NCBI RefSeq assembly: GCF_007991175.1
Contig: NZ_BJXV01000001.1
Coordinates: 390,654-454,653, forward strand
Reading direction: 5' to 3'
DNA from: Halovibrio variabilis
Lineage (GTDB): Bacteria > Pseudomonadota > Gammaproteobacteria > Pseudomonadales > Halomonadaceae
Length of the DNA: 64,000 nucleotides
This document shows positions 43,167-54,726 of this stretch, piece after piece (the first letter of the stretch is position 1; each line of letters starts with the position of its first letter). The translations under genes and the position numbers were made by a program. The notes beneath the pieces are model-generated. The model saw only the letters and a program-made list of their open reading frames with translations. It was not told the DNA's origin and made no database searches.

Positions 43167-45899
43167 TCAGGCTGCGCCGATCATCTTGCGCAGCACGTAG
43201 TGAAGGATACCACCGTGACGATAGTAAGCCAGCTCGTCTGCCGTATCAATTCGGCACTTGGCTTCAATGCTACGCTCCCCATCGTCGTTTTTGATCACGA
43301 CGTTGACCGTGCCGCCCGGCGAAAGGTCGCTCAAGCCCGCAATAGAAATCTCTTCATCGCCGGTTAAGCCCAGCGTCTGGCGGCTTTCGCCTTCGGCAAA
43401 CTGCAGCGGCACAACGCCCATGCCAATCAGGTTTGAACGGTGAATACGCTCGAAGGATTCGGCGATGACGGCCCGGACCCCCAGTAGGCGGGTGCCTTTG
43501 GCCGCCCAGTCCCGCGACGAGCCGGTGCCATACTCTTTGCCGGCAATCACGACCAGCGGTTTACCTTCCTCTTTGTACTTCATGGCGGCATCGTAAATGG
43601 CCATTTGCTCGCCGCTGGGCACGTGGCGGGTCTCGCCGCCGACCACGCCATCGAGCATCTCATTTTTGATCCGCACGTTGGCAAAGGTGCCGCGCATCAT
43701 GACTTCGTGGTTACCCCGGCGTGAACCGTAAGAGTTGAAGTCGACCGGTTTTACCCCGTTTTCTTGCAGATAGCGCCCAGCGGGGCTGTCGGGCTTAATC
43801 GCGCCGGCAGGCGAGATGTGGTCGGTGGTGACCGAGTCGCCCAGCATCGCGAGTACCCGGGCACTGTGCACATCCTCAATGGCATCCGGTTCGCGGCCCA
43901 TGCCTTCAAAGAACGGCGGGTGCTGGATATAGGTGGATTCAGGCCACTGGTAAACCTTGCTTTCGGGAACGTTGATCGATTTCCAGACGTCGTCGCCCTC
44001 AAACACCTCGCCGTACTCTTTACGGAACATCTCGGTGTTGACCTGCTCGACGGCGCTGGCAATCTCGGCTTGGCTGGGCCAGATATCTTTTAGGTAGACC
44101 GGTTCGCCGTGGCTGTCTTTGCCAAGCGGTTCCTGGGTAAGGTCAAGCCGAACGTTACCGGCCAGGGCGTAAGCGACCACCAAGGGCGGCGAGGCGAGCC
44201 AGTTGGTTTTGACCAACGGATGAATGCGGCCTTCGAAGTTACGGTTGCCGGAGAGCACCGAGGCCACTGCCAGGTCGCCATCGTTGATGGCTTGCTCAAT
44301 CTCCTCGGGTAGTGGGCCTGAATTACCAATACAGGTAGTGCAGCCATAGCCAACCAGATTAAAGCCCAGAGCGTCTAAGTCGTCGTTTAAATCGGCCGCG
44401 GCGAGGTAGTCGGTCACGACTTTGGAGCCAGGCGCTAACGATGTCTTAACCCACGGCTTGGTAGCTAGGCCTTTTTCCCGGGCCTTACGCGCTAGCAGGC
44501 CGGCAGCCATCATTACGCTGGGGTTCGAGGTATTCGTGCACGAGGTAATCGCCGCGATCACCACCGCACCAGGGTCAAGGGTGAAGTCGTGGTCATCAAC
44601 CTTAATGGTTTGGCTATCCTCATGCTTGAAGCTGCGATCAACCCCCACGGCGGTTTGACCACCTTCAGAGGCCAATTTGCCATTTTCAGCGGCGCTCGCA
44701 TTGGTATCTTCGTGCATGAATTTTTCAAACGTTGCCGCCATATCTCGTAACGCCACGCGGTCTTGGGGGCGCTTGGGACCGGCAAGGCTGGCTTCTACTT
44801 CGTTCATATCCAGCTCTAGCGCGTCGCTGAACACCGGCTCATCGTTAGGCTCGCGCCATAGCCCTTGGGCTTTGCTGTAGGCTTCCACCAGCGCGATCTG
44901 CTCGTCTTCGCGACCGGTCAGGCGCATATAGGTGAGCGTTTGATCGTCGACCGGGAAGAAGCCACAGGTGGCGCCATATTCGGGGGCCATATTGGCAATG
45001 GTGGCGCGGTCGGCTACCGGTAGGTCTTTCAAGCCGTCGCCGTAGAACTCAACAAATTTACCCACCACGCCTTTTTTACGCAGCATTTCGGTGACGGTCA
45101 GCACCAAATCAGTGGCGGTAATACCTTCGCGTAGCTTGCCAGTGAGTTTGAAACCAATCACTTCGGGGATCAGCATGGAAACCGGCTGGCCCAGCATGGC
45201 TGCTTCGGCTTCAATGCCGCCCACGCCCCAGCCGAGCACGCCCAGGCCGTTGATCATGGTGGTGTGGGAGTCGGTGCCTACGAGGGTGTCGGGGTAGGCA
45301 AGGGTCTTGCCGTCTGTGTCCTTGGTCCATACCGTTCTGCCTAAGTATTCCAGGTTCACCTGGTGGCAAATACCGGTACCGGGAGGCACAACACGGAAGT
45401 TATCAAATGCCTGCTGACCCCAGCGCAAAAACTCATAGCGTTCGCGGTTGCGCTGCATTTCAATGTCGACGTTTTCCTGGAACGCCGCAGGGTTACCGAA
45501 TTTATCCACCATTACCGAGTGGTCGATGACGAGATCGACCGGTGAAAGCGGATTGATCTTCGCGGGGTCTTCGCCGAGCTTTTCCACCGCGGCGCGCATC
45601 GACGCTAAATCCACCACGCCGGGCACGCCGGTAAAGTCCTGCATGAGTACCCGCGCCGGGCGGTAGCCTATCTCACGGCTGGATTTGCCTTCGGCCTGCC
45701 AGTCGACCAGGGCCTGCATATCTTCCTGATCTACGCTCTCGTCGTCGGCAAAGCGCAGCTGGTTTTCGAGTAGAATCTTGAGCGTCTTGGGAAGCCGGTC
45801 AATATTACCTAGCGTCTCGGCGGCTTGGGGCAGGCTGTAGTAGTGATACGTGCTACTGCCAACCGCTAGGGTGCTTAGCGTATCGGGTATCTTGCTCAT
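43167..45899 (-). CDS. acnA: Aconitate hydratase A
   Basis: AcnA interconverts citrate and isocitrate in the TCA cycle using a 4Fe-4S cluster. The 910-residue length is normal. The cluster cysteines appear in [28 protein letters not shown] and [57 protein letters not shown] and the swivel-domain [16 protein letters not shown] are intact. ATG 45899 ([11 protein letters not shown]) has AGAGGAG 8-10 bases upstream; the frame from 45983 adds unrelated residues. It is a single-gene unit, divergent from trxB. Confidence 0.97.
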   Translation of the reverse strand: MSKIPDTLSTLAVGSSTYHYYSLPQAAETLGNIDRLPKTLKILLENQLRFADDESVDQEDMQALVDWQAEGKSSREIGYRPARVLMQDFTGVPGVVDLASMRAAVEKLGEDPAKINPLSPVDLVIDHSVMVDKFGNPAAFQENVDIEMQRNRERYEFLRWGQQAFDNFRVVPPGTGICHQVNLEYLGRTVWTKDTDGKTLAYPDTLVGTDSHTTMINGLGVLGWGVGGIEAEAAMLGQPVSMLIPEVIGFKLTGKLREGITATDLVLTVTEMLRKKGVVGKFVEFYGDGLKDLPVADRATIANMAPEYGATCGFFPVDDQTLTYMRLTGREDEQIALVEAYSKAQGLWREPNDEPVFSDALELDMNEVEASLAGPKRPQDRVALRDMAATFEKFMHEDTNASAAENGKLASEGGQTAVGVDRSFKHEDSQTIKVDDHDFTLDPGAVVIAAITSCTNTSNPSVMMAAGLLARKAREKGLATKPWVKTSLAPGSKVVTDYLAAADLNDDLDALGFNLVGYGCTTCIGNSGPLPEEIEQAINDGDLAVASVLSGNRNFEGRIHPLVKTNWLASPPLVVAYALAGNVRLDLTQEPLGKDSHGEPVYLKDIWPSQAEIASAVEQVNTEMFRKEYGEVFEGDDVWKSINVPESKVYQWPESTYIQHPPFFEGMGREPDAIEDVHSARVLAMLGDSVTTDHISPAGAIKPDSPAGRYLQENGVKPVDFNSYGSRRGNHEVMMRGTFANVRIKNEMLDGVVGGETRHVPSGEQMAIYDAAMKYKEEGKPLVVIAGKEYGTGSSRDWAAKGTRLLGVRAVIAESFERIHRSNLIGMGVVPLQFAEGESRQTLGLTGDEEISIAGLSDLSPGGTVNVVIKNDDGERSIEAKCRIDTADELAYYRHGGILHYVLRKMIGAA

Positions 45900-46144
45900 G
45901 CTATTCTCCTCTAATTGCTGGGTAGTTAGCTCAGCGTGACGGTCACGGTCTTCCTTTCTAGTATGGCCTACCATGCTTAACATATTAATAATATATGCGT
46001 CTTGGTACAGGCGCTTTCAAGGTTTCTTCGCCTAATAGCGTAGACGAAACCTTGCAATCGCTTGTACTTGACACCATTTCAGGCAGACTCTCTGCCCAAT
46101 CATTTACACAGCTATCGACAAAGCTATCCGTCAGATTTTTATAA

Positions 46145-47107
<963 letters not shown>

Positions 47108-47122
47108 AAGTCGGCTAGTTTG

Positions 47123-47152
47123 AAACGCCTAACAATCGATAGGCGTTTTATC
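47123..47152. terminator. Bidirectional terminator between trxB and the fimT-like gene
   Basis: AAACGCCT (47123-47130) pairs with AGGCGTTT (47141-47148), followed by TTTA. It overlaps the last codons of the minus-strand pseudopilin gene (stop at 47129-47131). Confidence 0.65.
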
Positions 47153-47662
47153 AATCCGCAAGCGCCCCAATTGGCTGAGTACCAGCTTCTTACCCTGGGA
47201 ACCTTCGCCGCCATTGCCAGAGCAAATACTGAAACTGCCGTTGTAGCCGCTGGTATAGCCCAGCGTGCTATAGCGGATACGCGACCAGCCGCGGCTGTAA
47301 GCCACCTCGGTGTTCTGCTGGGCGGGTACCACGCGCAAAATATCATCTGCCTGAATACTCTCGGTTTTATCGCCTTTGACGATTAATAACGCATGGCTCC
47401 ATTGGTCATCGCAGGCGGTGTGATCCTGCGTCGCCGGGCAAATCGTCATCTGACGCCGTTGGCTAATAGCGGTATTGCGCGCTAAGGCAAAGGCGCTTTG
47501 CAAGCGATTGACCGCGCTGGTCTGCGCGGTTCGCTCGCCCAGGGCTTGAAAGTTGGGCAGCCCCCATGCCGCCATTATTCCCACTAAGAGCAGCGTGATC
47601 AGCAATTCAAGCAGCGTAAATCCCCCGGCTGACCGACGCTGAACGTTGTTGTGATACCCCAT
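47129..47662 (-). CDS. Orphan FimT/GspH-type pseudopilin
   Basis: The 177-residue protein has a prepilin leader of about 13 residues, MGYHNNVQRRSAGG, then FTLLELLITLLLVGIMAAWGLPNFQALGERT, with Glu5 present. The body has the FimT/GspH features AVNRLQSAFALARNTAISQRRQMTICP and four cysteines. It is a second FimT-like protein in this window, 13 kb from the main minor-pilin operon, and may take part in type IV pilus or type II secretion assembly. AGGAGAAGG directly before ATG 47662 decides the start over the longer frame. Confidence 0.85.
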   Translation of the reverse strand: MGYHNNVQRRSAGGFTLLELLITLLLVGIMAAWGLPNFQALGERTAQTSAVNRLQSAFALARNTAISQRRQMTICPATQDHTACDDQWSHALLIVKGDKTESIQADDILRVVPAQQNTEVAYSRGWSRIRYSTLGYTSGYNGSFSICSGNGGEGSQGKKLVLSQLGRLRIDKTPIDC

Positions 47663-47797
47663 CGCCTTCTCCTCGCTTGACCTTGTTATTGCCCGCGCTA
47701 TGCTCATTGTCCATTGCTAACAGCGAACACGTTGGCGTTATTAGTTCATTCTAGGCGGCGCTACGCTTTTTTTATGTAAGCCAAAACGGACAATTTT

Positions 47798-48901
47798 GTG
47801 AGAGATTTCTTAATTATTGGCGGCGGCGTGATCGGAATGATGACAGCGCTGCAGTTAGCCGATGCCGGTCAGCAGGTCACGCTGGTCGAGCGAGGGGAGT
47901 GCGGTAAAGAGGCCTCCTGGGCCGGTGGCGGCATCGTTTCGCCGCTCTATCCCTGGCGATACGCGCCTGCGATATCGCAACTTTCCCGCTGGTCGGAAGG
48001 CGTTTATCCCTCTTTGGCGCTGCGCTTGCTGGAAGAAACCGGCATCGACCCCGAGTATCGTCAAAAAGGGCTGCTTTACCTGAATGTGGACGATGCCGAC
48101 CAAGCGCTACGCTGGGCGCGCCAGCTGGGTAAGCCGCTTGAGCGGGTGGGCGCTGATTTTGTTCGCCACAAAGAGCCTGGCGTGACAATGGCGGGCGACA
48201 GCGCGCTATGGATGCCCACACTGGGCAGCGTGCGCAACCCACGTTTAGCCAAGGCGTTAAAGGCGCGGCTGGCCGCGATGCCCCAGGTCACGCTGAAAGA
48301 ACAGTGTGAGGTCGCTGGCTTTATCCAAACGCATGGCCAAGTAGCGGGGGTTGCGACGTCGCAAGGACCGTTAACAGCGGAGCGGATTATCGTTTGCGGC
48401 GGCGCTTGGGCCGCGCAACTTCTGGCGACGCTGACGGTAGAGTTGCCGGTCAGGCCGGTTAAAGGGCAAATGATCGCTTATCAGGCACCGCCGGGCTTGG
48501 TGCAGCGCGTGGTATTAAAAGACGGGCGCTATATCATTCCACGCGCGGACGGCCTGCTGCTGGTGGGGTCGACACTGGAAGAGAAGGGGTTTGATAAAAC
48601 CACCAACGCGGCAGCGTTAGCGTCGTTGCAACGCAGCGCTGAAGCTATCGTGCCCGCCTTGGCGGAGTGCCCGGTGGCGCACCAGTGGGCCGGTTTGCGC
48701 CCCGGCTCCCCTGCCGGGGTGCCGTTTATTGGTGCGTTGCCTGAATGGCCTAATGTGTTCATTAATGCCGGGCACTATCGTAACGGCTTGGTGTTGGCAC
48801 CTGCCTCGACCCATTTGCTGGTGGATCAACTGCTGGGGCGTGAGCCGCTAATCGACCCCGCGCCTTATCAGCCCACGCCAGAGCGGCTTATCCAGGCTTA
48901 A
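47798..48901 (+). CDS. thiO: Glycine oxidase ThiO-like FAD-dependent oxidoreductase
   Basis: The 367-residue flavoenzyme belongs to the D-amino acid oxidase (DAO) family. FLIIGGGVIGMMTALQLADAGQQVTLVER is the FAD dinucleotide-binding start, followed by GKEASWAGGGIVSPLYPWRY, typical of ThiO. VRPVKGQMI, RYIIPRADGLLLVGSTLEE and GLRPGSPAGVPFIGALPEWPNVFINAGHYRNGLVLAPAS are late DAO motifs. ThiO oxidises glycine to the imine used for the thiamine thiazole ring. It starts with GTG. No other thi gene is adjacent, so the pathway link rests on similarity. Confidence 0.82.
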   Translation: MRDFLIIGGGVIGMMTALQLADAGQQVTLVERGECGKEASWAGGGIVSPLYPWRYAPAISQLSRWSEGVYPSLALRLLEETGIDPEYRQKGLLYLNVDDADQALRWARQLGKPLERVGADFVRHKEPGVTMAGDSALWMPTLGSVRNPRLAKALKARLAAMPQVTLKEQCEVAGFIQTHGQVAGVATSQGPLTAERIIVCGGAWAAQLLATLTVELPVRPVKGQMIAYQAPPGLVQRVVLKDGRYIIPRADGLLLVGSTLEEKGFDKTTNAAALASLQRSAEAIVPALAECPVAHQWAGLRPGSPAGVPFIGALPEWPNVFINAGHYRNGLVLAPASTHLLVDQLLGREPLIDPAPYQPTPERLIQA

Positions 48902-49170
48902 GGTGTACCGTCTTTATCTTGCTGCTCTTGCAAGAAGCGGTCGCGATGCGCGCTGGAGCAGAACCATTGTGCCTGATCGCGCAGCGCTTCCTCTTCCGGT
49001 ACGTGCACGTCGCACCAGCGGCAGCGCACCATCTTACCACCCTCGTGGTGATTGACCTTGTTACGCTGCTCCTCATGTTCGAGTTTGCGTTGTCGGTAGA
49101 GGCCATAAAGCTTCAAGCCGACATAAAAGACAACGGCGAAGATAATCAGCCGAATGATCAAGAGGTTCAT
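48898..49170 (-). CDS. PP0621-type small membrane zinc-ribbon protein
   Basis: The 90-residue protein has one N-terminal membrane span (LLIIRLIIFAVVFYVGLKLYGLY), a charged linker and a zinc-ribbon-like end, MVRCRWCDVHVPEEEAL then WFCSSAHRDRFL, with C-x2-C and a later Cys/His pair. This layout fits the PP0621 family, whose function is not known. ATG 49170 (MNLLIIR) is the natural start, since the longer frame to 49314 lacks a signal. It ends convergently with thiO, overlapping by 4 bp. Confidence 0.7.
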   Translation of the reverse strand: MNLLIIRLIIFAVVFYVGLKLYGLYRQRKLEHEEQRNKVNHHEGGKMVRCRWCDVHVPEEEALRDQAQWFCSSAHRDRFLQEQQDKDGTP

Positions 49171-49308
49171 CCTTATTTTGTCTCCCGGAGTGGGGAATAT
49201 AGCCATGGGAAGTGCCATACAGACTTTGCCAGTTGGCGGCCCTTGCGGGACAATGCCTGTATGACGATGTAAACCTATTCTAAAGATTCTCAAGAGATTT
49301 TGACGCCC

Positions 49309-50943
49309 ATGCAAGACTTAACGCTGGTAATGGCCCAACTCGATCCCTTGGTCGGGGATATTCCCGGTAATGCCGCCCGTGCGATTGAGGCCGTGCGCGA
49401 AGCGCGGATTGAGCATGGAGCGGATATTGTCGTCTTTCCTGAGCTTTTTTTGTCGGGCTACCCGCCGGAAGATTTACTGCTGCGCCCCTCAATGGAAACC
49501 CGCCTGCGTGAAGCCCGGGCCCTAATGGCCTCGAAAATTGCCCGGGATGTGTTGGTGATTATCGGCTACCCCGGCGTTCGCGAAGGGCGCTGTTACAACC
49601 TTGCCGGGCTACTCTACAACGGCCAGTGGGAGGACGAGTACGCCAAACAGGCGCTGCCTAACTACCAAGTGTTCGACGAACAGCGCTACTTTACGCCCGG
49701 CACTGAGACGCTCGTCTATGCACATAAAGGGGCCAAGCTGGGCATCGTGATCTGCGAAGATTTGTGGGATGGTGCGCCGGTTAAGGCCGCCGCAGACGCG
49801 GGCGCTGAGATACTTGTCACCTTACATGCGTCACCCTATCACCAGGATAAGCCCGCGGAGCGGTTGCGTTTGCTGGAGGAGCACGCCCAGAACACACAGC
49901 TACCCATTGTGTATGTGAATACCATCGGTGGGCAAGATGAGCTGGTGTTTGATGGCGGCTCGTGCTGTGTTGACGCCAGTGGGCGGTTACAAGTGCTGGC
50001 GCCGTACTGGCAGGTGGGATTGATGCCGGTCCAGTTTTTGCAAACCAGCGCTACCGTTTGGGAACCCCAGGCCGGCGAAATTGATCCCGACGTAGAACCG
50101 GAAGAAAGTCTTTACTGTGCGTTGGTGACCGGTCTACGCGACTATGTCAATAAAAGCGGTTTTGACGGCGTGGTGCTGGGGCTTTCCGGGGGTATCGATT
50201 CGGCGCTTTCGCTGGCGGTTGCCGTCGATGCCCTGGGGCCTCAGCGCGTGCAAGCGGTGATGATGCCATACCACTACACCGCGGATATTTCCAAGCAGGA
50301 CGCCGCCGAGCAGGCTGAAATGCTCGGCATACACTACGAAATCATGCCGATTGAACCCATGGTAGAGGCCTTTATGGACACGCTGGCAGAGAGCTTTGCA
50401 GGGGCCGCCAGGGATACTACCGAAGAGAACCTGCAGTCGCGCTGTCGTGGCGTGCTGTTGATGGCGATCTCCAATAAAAAAGGCCTGATGGTACTGACCA
50501 CGGGTAATAAGAGCGAAATGGCGGTGGGCTACGCCACGCTGTATGGCGATATGGTAGGCGGTTTTAATGCCATTAAAGACGTCTATAAAACCTGGGTGTA
50601 CCGTCTGGCTCGCTGGCGTAACACCCAGTCGTTGGCCATCCCTGAGCGGGTGATTGAGCGCCCGCCCAGCGCCGAGCTGGCGCCAGACCAGCAGGACAGC
50701 GACTCCCTGCCCGGTTACGACGTGTTGGACGCCATCCTAGTGCGCTATATCGAAGGCGATATGAGCGCCGAAGCGATCATTGCGGCTGGTTTTGAGAGCG
50801 AGGACGTGTATAAAGTAGTAAAGCTGGTTGACCGCTGCGAGTACAAGCGCCGTCAGGCACCCATTGGTGTGCGCGTAACACCGCGCGGCTTTGGCCGCGA
50901 CCGCCGCTATCCGATCGTTAACGGTTGGCAGCCGGGCGAGTAA
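49309..50943 (+). CDS. nadE: Glutamine-dependent NAD+ synthetase
   Basis: The 544-residue enzyme has two parts. The N-terminal nitrilase-type glutaminase domain carries the catalytic triad: Glu in VVFPELFLSGYPPEDLL, Lys in YAKQALPNYQVFDEQRYF and Cys in GIVICEDLWDGAP. The C-terminal ATP-pyrophosphatase domain has GLSGGIDSALSLAVAVDALG and LTTGNKSEMAVGYATLYGDMVGGF. It converts nicotinate adenine dinucleotide to NAD+, with ammonia drawn from glutamine. The start is ATG 49309 (MQDLTLVMAQLDPLVGD). A convergent GGDEF-EAL gene ends 15 bp after it. Confidence 0.95.
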   Translation: MQDLTLVMAQLDPLVGDIPGNAARAIEAVREARIEHGADIVVFPELFLSGYPPEDLLLRPSMETRLREARALMASKIARDVLVIIGYPGVREGRCYNLAGLLYNGQWEDEYAKQALPNYQVFDEQRYFTPGTETLVYAHKGAKLGIVICEDLWDGAPVKAAADAGAEILVTLHASPYHQDKPAERLRLLEEHAQNTQLPIVYVNTIGGQDELVFDGGSCCVDASGRLQVLAPYWQVGLMPVQFLQTSATVWEPQAGEIDPDVEPEESLYCALVTGLRDYVNKSGFDGVVLGLSGGIDSALSLAVAVDALGPQRVQAVMMPYHYTADISKQDAAEQAEMLGIHYEIMPIEPMVEAFMDTLAESFAGAARDTTEENLQSRCRGVLLMAISNKKGLMVLTTGNKSEMAVGYATLYGDMVGGFNAIKDVYKTWVYRLARWRNTQSLAIPERVIERPPSAELAPDQQDSDSLPGYDVLDAILVRYIEGDMSAEAIIAAGFESEDVYKVVKLVDRCEYKRRQAPIGVRVTPRGFGRDRRYPIVNGWQPGE

Positions 50944-50958
50944 CCCGGTTAAAGGGCG

Positions 50959-52695
50959 CTAAGCCATTTCGGGTGGAGGAGCCAGGCATTGCTTCTCCAT
51001 CTCGGCTGCTGTGACAGGCTTGCAGAAGTAGTAGCCTTGATAGGCATGGCACTGGTGTTCGTTTAAGAAGCGCCAGTGCTCTCGCGTTTCTACCCCTTCG
51101 GCGATGACGTTAAGACCCAGCGCACGCCCCATGGCGATAATGGTCTGCACAATTGCTCTATCGTCGCTATCTTGATGAAGGTCGCGTACAAAGGATTGAT
51201 CAATCTTAATTTGATCCAGCGGCAGGCGTTTTAAATACTGTAGCGACGAATAGCCGGTGCCAAAGTCATCCATGGCAAAGCTGATACCCAGCGTTTTGAG
51301 CTGGCGCATGCGCGCGATGGTTTCTTCTACTTTACCCAGCACCGTGCTTTCCGTGAGCTCAAGCTTCAGCCGATAGGGAGATGCGCCGCTGACCACGAGC
51401 GCGTTAGCCACGGTGTAAACAAAATTGGGCTGCTGGAACTGTTTGGCGCTGACGTTAACAGCCAACACCAGCTGTTTGGTATGGGCGAGGGTTTGCCAGG
51501 CAACTAGCTGCTTGCAAGCGGCATGCAGTACCCAGGTACCAATCGGCACAATTAAGCCGGTCTCTTCGGCCAGTGGAATGAACACCCCCGGAGAGATACG
51601 CCCGCGGGTTGGGTGTTCCCAGCGAATGAGCGCTTCGGCGCCAATGGGTCGGCCCAGACTGTCGACTTGCATTTGGTAGGCAAGCACAAATTCCTCACGC
51701 TCTATCGCTAGGCGCAAATCGCGCTCCAGCTCGGCCCTTGCTTCAAGCTCTGCCTGCACGGCGGGGTCATAAAAACGAATGGTGTTTGGCCCGGTCTTTT
51801 TGGCGAGATGGACCGCTGCATTGGCATATTGGAAAAGAGCGTCAACGCTTTTCTGCTGTGAATTGAACAGCACCAATCCTTGGCTGAGGTTCAGAAAAAA
51901 GTAATCGTCGTTGAGGCAATAAGGCTGAGTCAATGAATCGGCCACCTGTTCGGCAAATAGCTCGGCCTTTTCCGCCGCCTTAAGGCGGTCGCTGGCTAGC
52001 CCGTCGATAATGATGCAAAACTCATCGCCGTTGATGCGGCCTATCGTACAGCCTTCGTGATTGATATCGCTTAAGCGCTTAGCAATGTGTTTAAGAATGG
52101 TATCGCCGGCGCTGTGGCCGATGCCGTCATTGATGCGCTTGAAGTCATCCACATCAATGTAAATAAGCGCGCCAAAGGTGTCCGTTTGTCGGCTGGTTTC
52201 CAGGGAATACTGCAAATGCTCTTTCATTAAGCGCCAGTTGGGCAATTCGGTTAGCGAATCGTAATACGCCAGCTGATGGACCCTATGCTCAGCATCACGG
52301 CGCTGCTGTTCGGCCTCCCGAAATGCCAGTAGGGCTGTCGCAATACGCTTTAACGAGCCGCTTTTCTGTTGGCTGAGCTTGTCTATCGCTTGGAAGTCAG
52401 GCAACTGCTTATGGCTGCTGGCAAGCGATAAAATAGCGTCTCCTACCACCATCAAACGCTGATTGGTCCGCCAGACGACCAACAAAGCGGCGCCTATCAG
52501 CATTGTCAAGATTGCGATACCCACCCATAGCGTTGCTGTTTGAGCAATGGCGTCTAAGCTTCGGGCCTCCAGGTAGCTATGCAGCGACTGATTGACCCGT
52601 ATCTCCATGGCAATGGTGAGTACTAATAGCGCGGGGATGACGACCATTAAAATCGGTAGTAAAAACAGCTTCAACAGGCTTTGGGTGGGCTTCAT
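50959..52695 (-). CDS. Membrane GGDEF-EAL protein, probable c-di-GMP phosphodiesterase
   Basis: The 578-residue protein has two membrane spans near the N terminus (about 10-30 and 50-70) with only a short periplasmic loop. A GGDEF domain (about 140-300) and an EAL domain (about 315-565) follow. The GGDEF site reads NGDEF (GRINGDEFCIIID), which probably abolishes cyclase activity but may still bind GTP. The EAL site is intact: GAEALIRWEHP, the DDFGTGYSSLQYLKRLPLDQIKID loop, and AEGVET near the end. It is therefore expected to degrade c-di-GMP, opposing the cyclase at 22.8 kb. It is next to a chemoreceptor gene, divergent from nothing and with its own start. Confidence 0.88.
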   Translation of the reverse strand: MKPTQSLLKLFLLPILMVVIPALLVLTIAMEIRVNQSLHSYLEARSLDAIAQTATLWVGIAILTMLIGAALLVVWRTNQRLMVVGDAILSLASSHKQLPDFQAIDKLSQQKSGSLKRIATALLAFREAEQQRRDAEHRVHQLAYYDSLTELPNWRLMKEHLQYSLETSRQTDTFGALIYIDVDDFKRINDGIGHSAGDTILKHIAKRLSDINHEGCTIGRINGDEFCIIIDGLASDRLKAAEKAELFAEQVADSLTQPYCLNDDYFFLNLSQGLVLFNSQQKSVDALFQYANAAVHLAKKTGPNTIRFYDPAVQAELEARAELERDLRLAIEREEFVLAYQMQVDSLGRPIGAEALIRWEHPTRGRISPGVFIPLAEETGLIVPIGTWVLHAACKQLVAWQTLAHTKQLVLAVNVSAKQFQQPNFVYTVANALVVSGASPYRLKLELTESTVLGKVEETIARMRQLKTLGISFAMDDFGTGYSSLQYLKRLPLDQIKIDQSFVRDLHQDSDDRAIVQTIIAMGRALGLNVIAEGVETREHWRFLNEHQCHAYQGYYFCKPVTAAEMEKQCLAPPPEMA

Positions 52696-52783
52696 GGTAA
52701 CCTCAGGGGCAGGCTATAAAGCACGGCTTCTGCCATAGAAACCGTGCTTGTCTAAATAGTTAACGGCCAAAACCGTTGTTCAT

Positions 52784-54490
52784 TTAGAAACTTTCCCACT
52801 CAGGCTCGGCCTGCTGACGTTTGGCCGCGGGCAGGGAGGACGTTGGCGTGTGAGTGTGTGACGGCGTAGTGCCCAATGCGGCATGCGGCGGTTGTTGGCT
52901 TGGCTGAGCGTTAGGTAGCTTGAATACGCCCATCGTCTCCAACAGCTGCCGGGCGTTTTGACGCAGGTTGTTAGCCGCGGTGGCGCTCTCATGCACCAGA
53001 GTAGCGTTTTGCTGGGTGACCTGATCCATCTCGGTGACGGCTTGGCCGACCTCTTGCACACCGGCACTCTGCTCTGCGCTAGCGTTGCTGATCTCCTGCA
53101 TAATGCTGTTGACGCGTTCAATGGCGGCGACGATCTCTTCGGTTGATTTGCTGGCTTCCTCAGCGCGCGCGTTGCCGTGATTGACCCGTTCCAGGTTGCT
53201 GGAAATCAACACGTTAATTTCCCGGGCGGCGTCCGCGCTGCGCTGGGCTAACCGGCGTACCTCTTCGGCAACCACGGCAAAGCCACGGCCGTGCTCGCCG
53301 GCTCGGGCCGCCTCAACCGAAGCGTTAAGGGCAAGAATGTTAGTTTGAAAGGCGATCGAATCAATGGTTGAGATAATGCCAGCGATTTCTTTGGAGCTGG
53401 TATTCAGGTCATTCATGGTGCCAACCACCTGGCGCACGGCTTCACCACCGCGGGTAGCGATACTGGAAGCGCTCGCGGCTTCTTCGCTGGCTTGCACGGA
53501 GTTGTCAGCATTGAGCTTAACGGTGCTGTTGAGCTGTTCCATGGCAGAGGCGGTCTCGGCCAGTGCGCTGGCTTGCTGCTCGGTACGCGATGAAAGGTCG
53601 TTATTGCCTTCGGCGATTTGCTCGCTGTTGCTGGCAACGGCCTCTGCAGAACCACGTACCTGTGCCACTGTGTTTTGTAGCTGATGGGCCATGGCCACCT
53701 GGGAGGCCATAATGCTGCGGGTATCACCTTTCTTGAGGCGGCCTTGGCTGGTTAGCTCACCGCGGCCAATGGCTTCAGCAAACGCCTTGACTTCATGGGG
53801 TTCGGCACCCAGTTCGCGGAGTAGCTGGCGGGATAAAAACACGGCGATAAAGCCGCCTATCAGTAGCGCAAACAATGTTAGCCCCAACATCTGCATTTGA
53901 AAGCCGGAGGCGGTATCACGGGCTGACTCTGTTGTGGCATCGTTTAGCGATTGCTGTAGCCCAATAAACTGGTTAATGCGGTTCAACCATTCGGCGTAAG
54001 CAGGGCCTGCCTGTTCCAGAAGCAATGTTTCTGCATCGTCAATTTGACCCGCCTGGCGGTCACTAATGACTTGCTGGGTGAGCGCCAGGGTCGTTGCTTG
54101 TTGGGCGTCGATGCTATCAAGAATGCTACGTTCCTCTTGACCAGAAGAGTACTCGCTTGTCACCTGGTGCTCGCCTTCAGACGCCACCGTGTAGTTGCTG
54201 CTAAGGCGCTCCATTTCGCTGAGTAGCGCCTCTACTCGGCTATCGTCTTGGGTCAGTACGATATCGCGCAGAGCAATCGCACGATCATGCACACTGCCGC
54301 GCATATCCACCGCAAAATCCAGCTTGGTACCGTTGACGTCGTTAATCGTGGTGAGATCACGGTCAATTTGATTGACTTGGTAAATGCCCACGGTGGTCAG
54401 CAGTATGAGCAGCGCGAGGATGGCTGAAAACCCCAGTGTTAAACGCGTGCTGATTTTAGTGCCAGTAAAACGGGCGTTGATAAATGACAT
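52784..54490 (-). CDS. Methyl-accepting chemotaxis protein, Tsr/Tar type with C-terminal WESF
   Basis: The 568-residue transmembrane chemoreceptor has membrane span 1 at about 18-38, a four-helix-bundle periplasmic sensor (about 40-195) and span 2 at about 205-225. A HAMP domain follows, then a long signalling coiled coil whose tip reads [46 protein letters not shown]. The protein ends WESF, preceded by a glutamine- and proline-rich linker; this W-x-x-F pentapeptide-like tail tethers the CheR/CheB adaptation enzymes in enterobacterial receptors. The ligand is unknown but the fold favours small molecules such as amino acids. The start is preceded by AAGGAGAG. Confidence 0.92.
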   Translation of the reverse strand: MSFINARFTGTKISTRLTLGFSAILALLILLTTVGIYQVNQIDRDLTTINDVNGTKLDFAVDMRGSVHDRAIALRDIVLTQDDSRVEALLSEMERLSSNYTVASEGEHQVTSEYSSGQEERSILDSIDAQQATTLALTQQVISDRQAGQIDDAETLLLEQAGPAYAEWLNRINQFIGLQQSLNDATTESARDTASGFQMQMLGLTLFALLIGGFIAVFLSRQLLRELGAEPHEVKAFAEAIGRGELTSQGRLKKGDTRSIMASQVAMAHQLQNTVAQVRGSAEAVASNSEQIAEGNNDLSSRTEQQASALAETASAMEQLNSTVKLNADNSVQASEEAASASSIATRGGEAVRQVVGTMNDLNTSSKEIAGIISTIDSIAFQTNILALNASVEAARAGEHGRGFAVVAEEVRRLAQRSADAAREINVLISSNLERVNHGNARAEEASKSTEEIVAAIERVNSIMQEISNASAEQSAGVQEVGQAVTEMDQVTQQNATLVHESATAANNLRQNARQLLETMGVFKLPNAQPSQQPPHAALGTTPSHTHTPTSSLPAAKRQQAEPEWESF

Positions 54491-54636
54491 GTTTCTCTCC
54501 TTAGGCGCCGTGCAGACGCTTTATAATGTTAAGTAAGGATATTAGTCATTTGTACAGCTATTGTACATTTATTTTTTTGTCCGTTTTTTGTTTTCTATAA
54601 ATAATTCTATTATTATTAATGGGTTATGGGGAAAAT

Positions 54637-54663
54637 AAAAAAACCACGCCGTAGCGTGGTTTT
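54637..54663 (-). terminator. Intrinsic terminator after bamD
   Basis: A 10-bp stem AAAACCACGC / GCGTGGTTTT (54640-54649, 54654-54663) lies about 60 bp past the bamD stop and gives a T run on the minus strand. Confidence 0.85.
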
Positions 54664-54726
54664 CAAAGCCGAGTCGGCTGTACAACTTAATTAACTGCTC
54701 AGCTTACGCGTTTCGTAAGACCGAGA

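Noticed and set aside
45900..45983. Longer start for acnA
   Set aside because: The strong AGAGGAG site belongs to ATG 45899, and the longer N terminus is unrelated to aconitase.
54491..54560. Sigma-28 promoter for the chemoreceptor gene
   Set aside because: A TAAAG and a GCC-containing element occur but the spacing is 13 instead of 15 and the -10 is poor.
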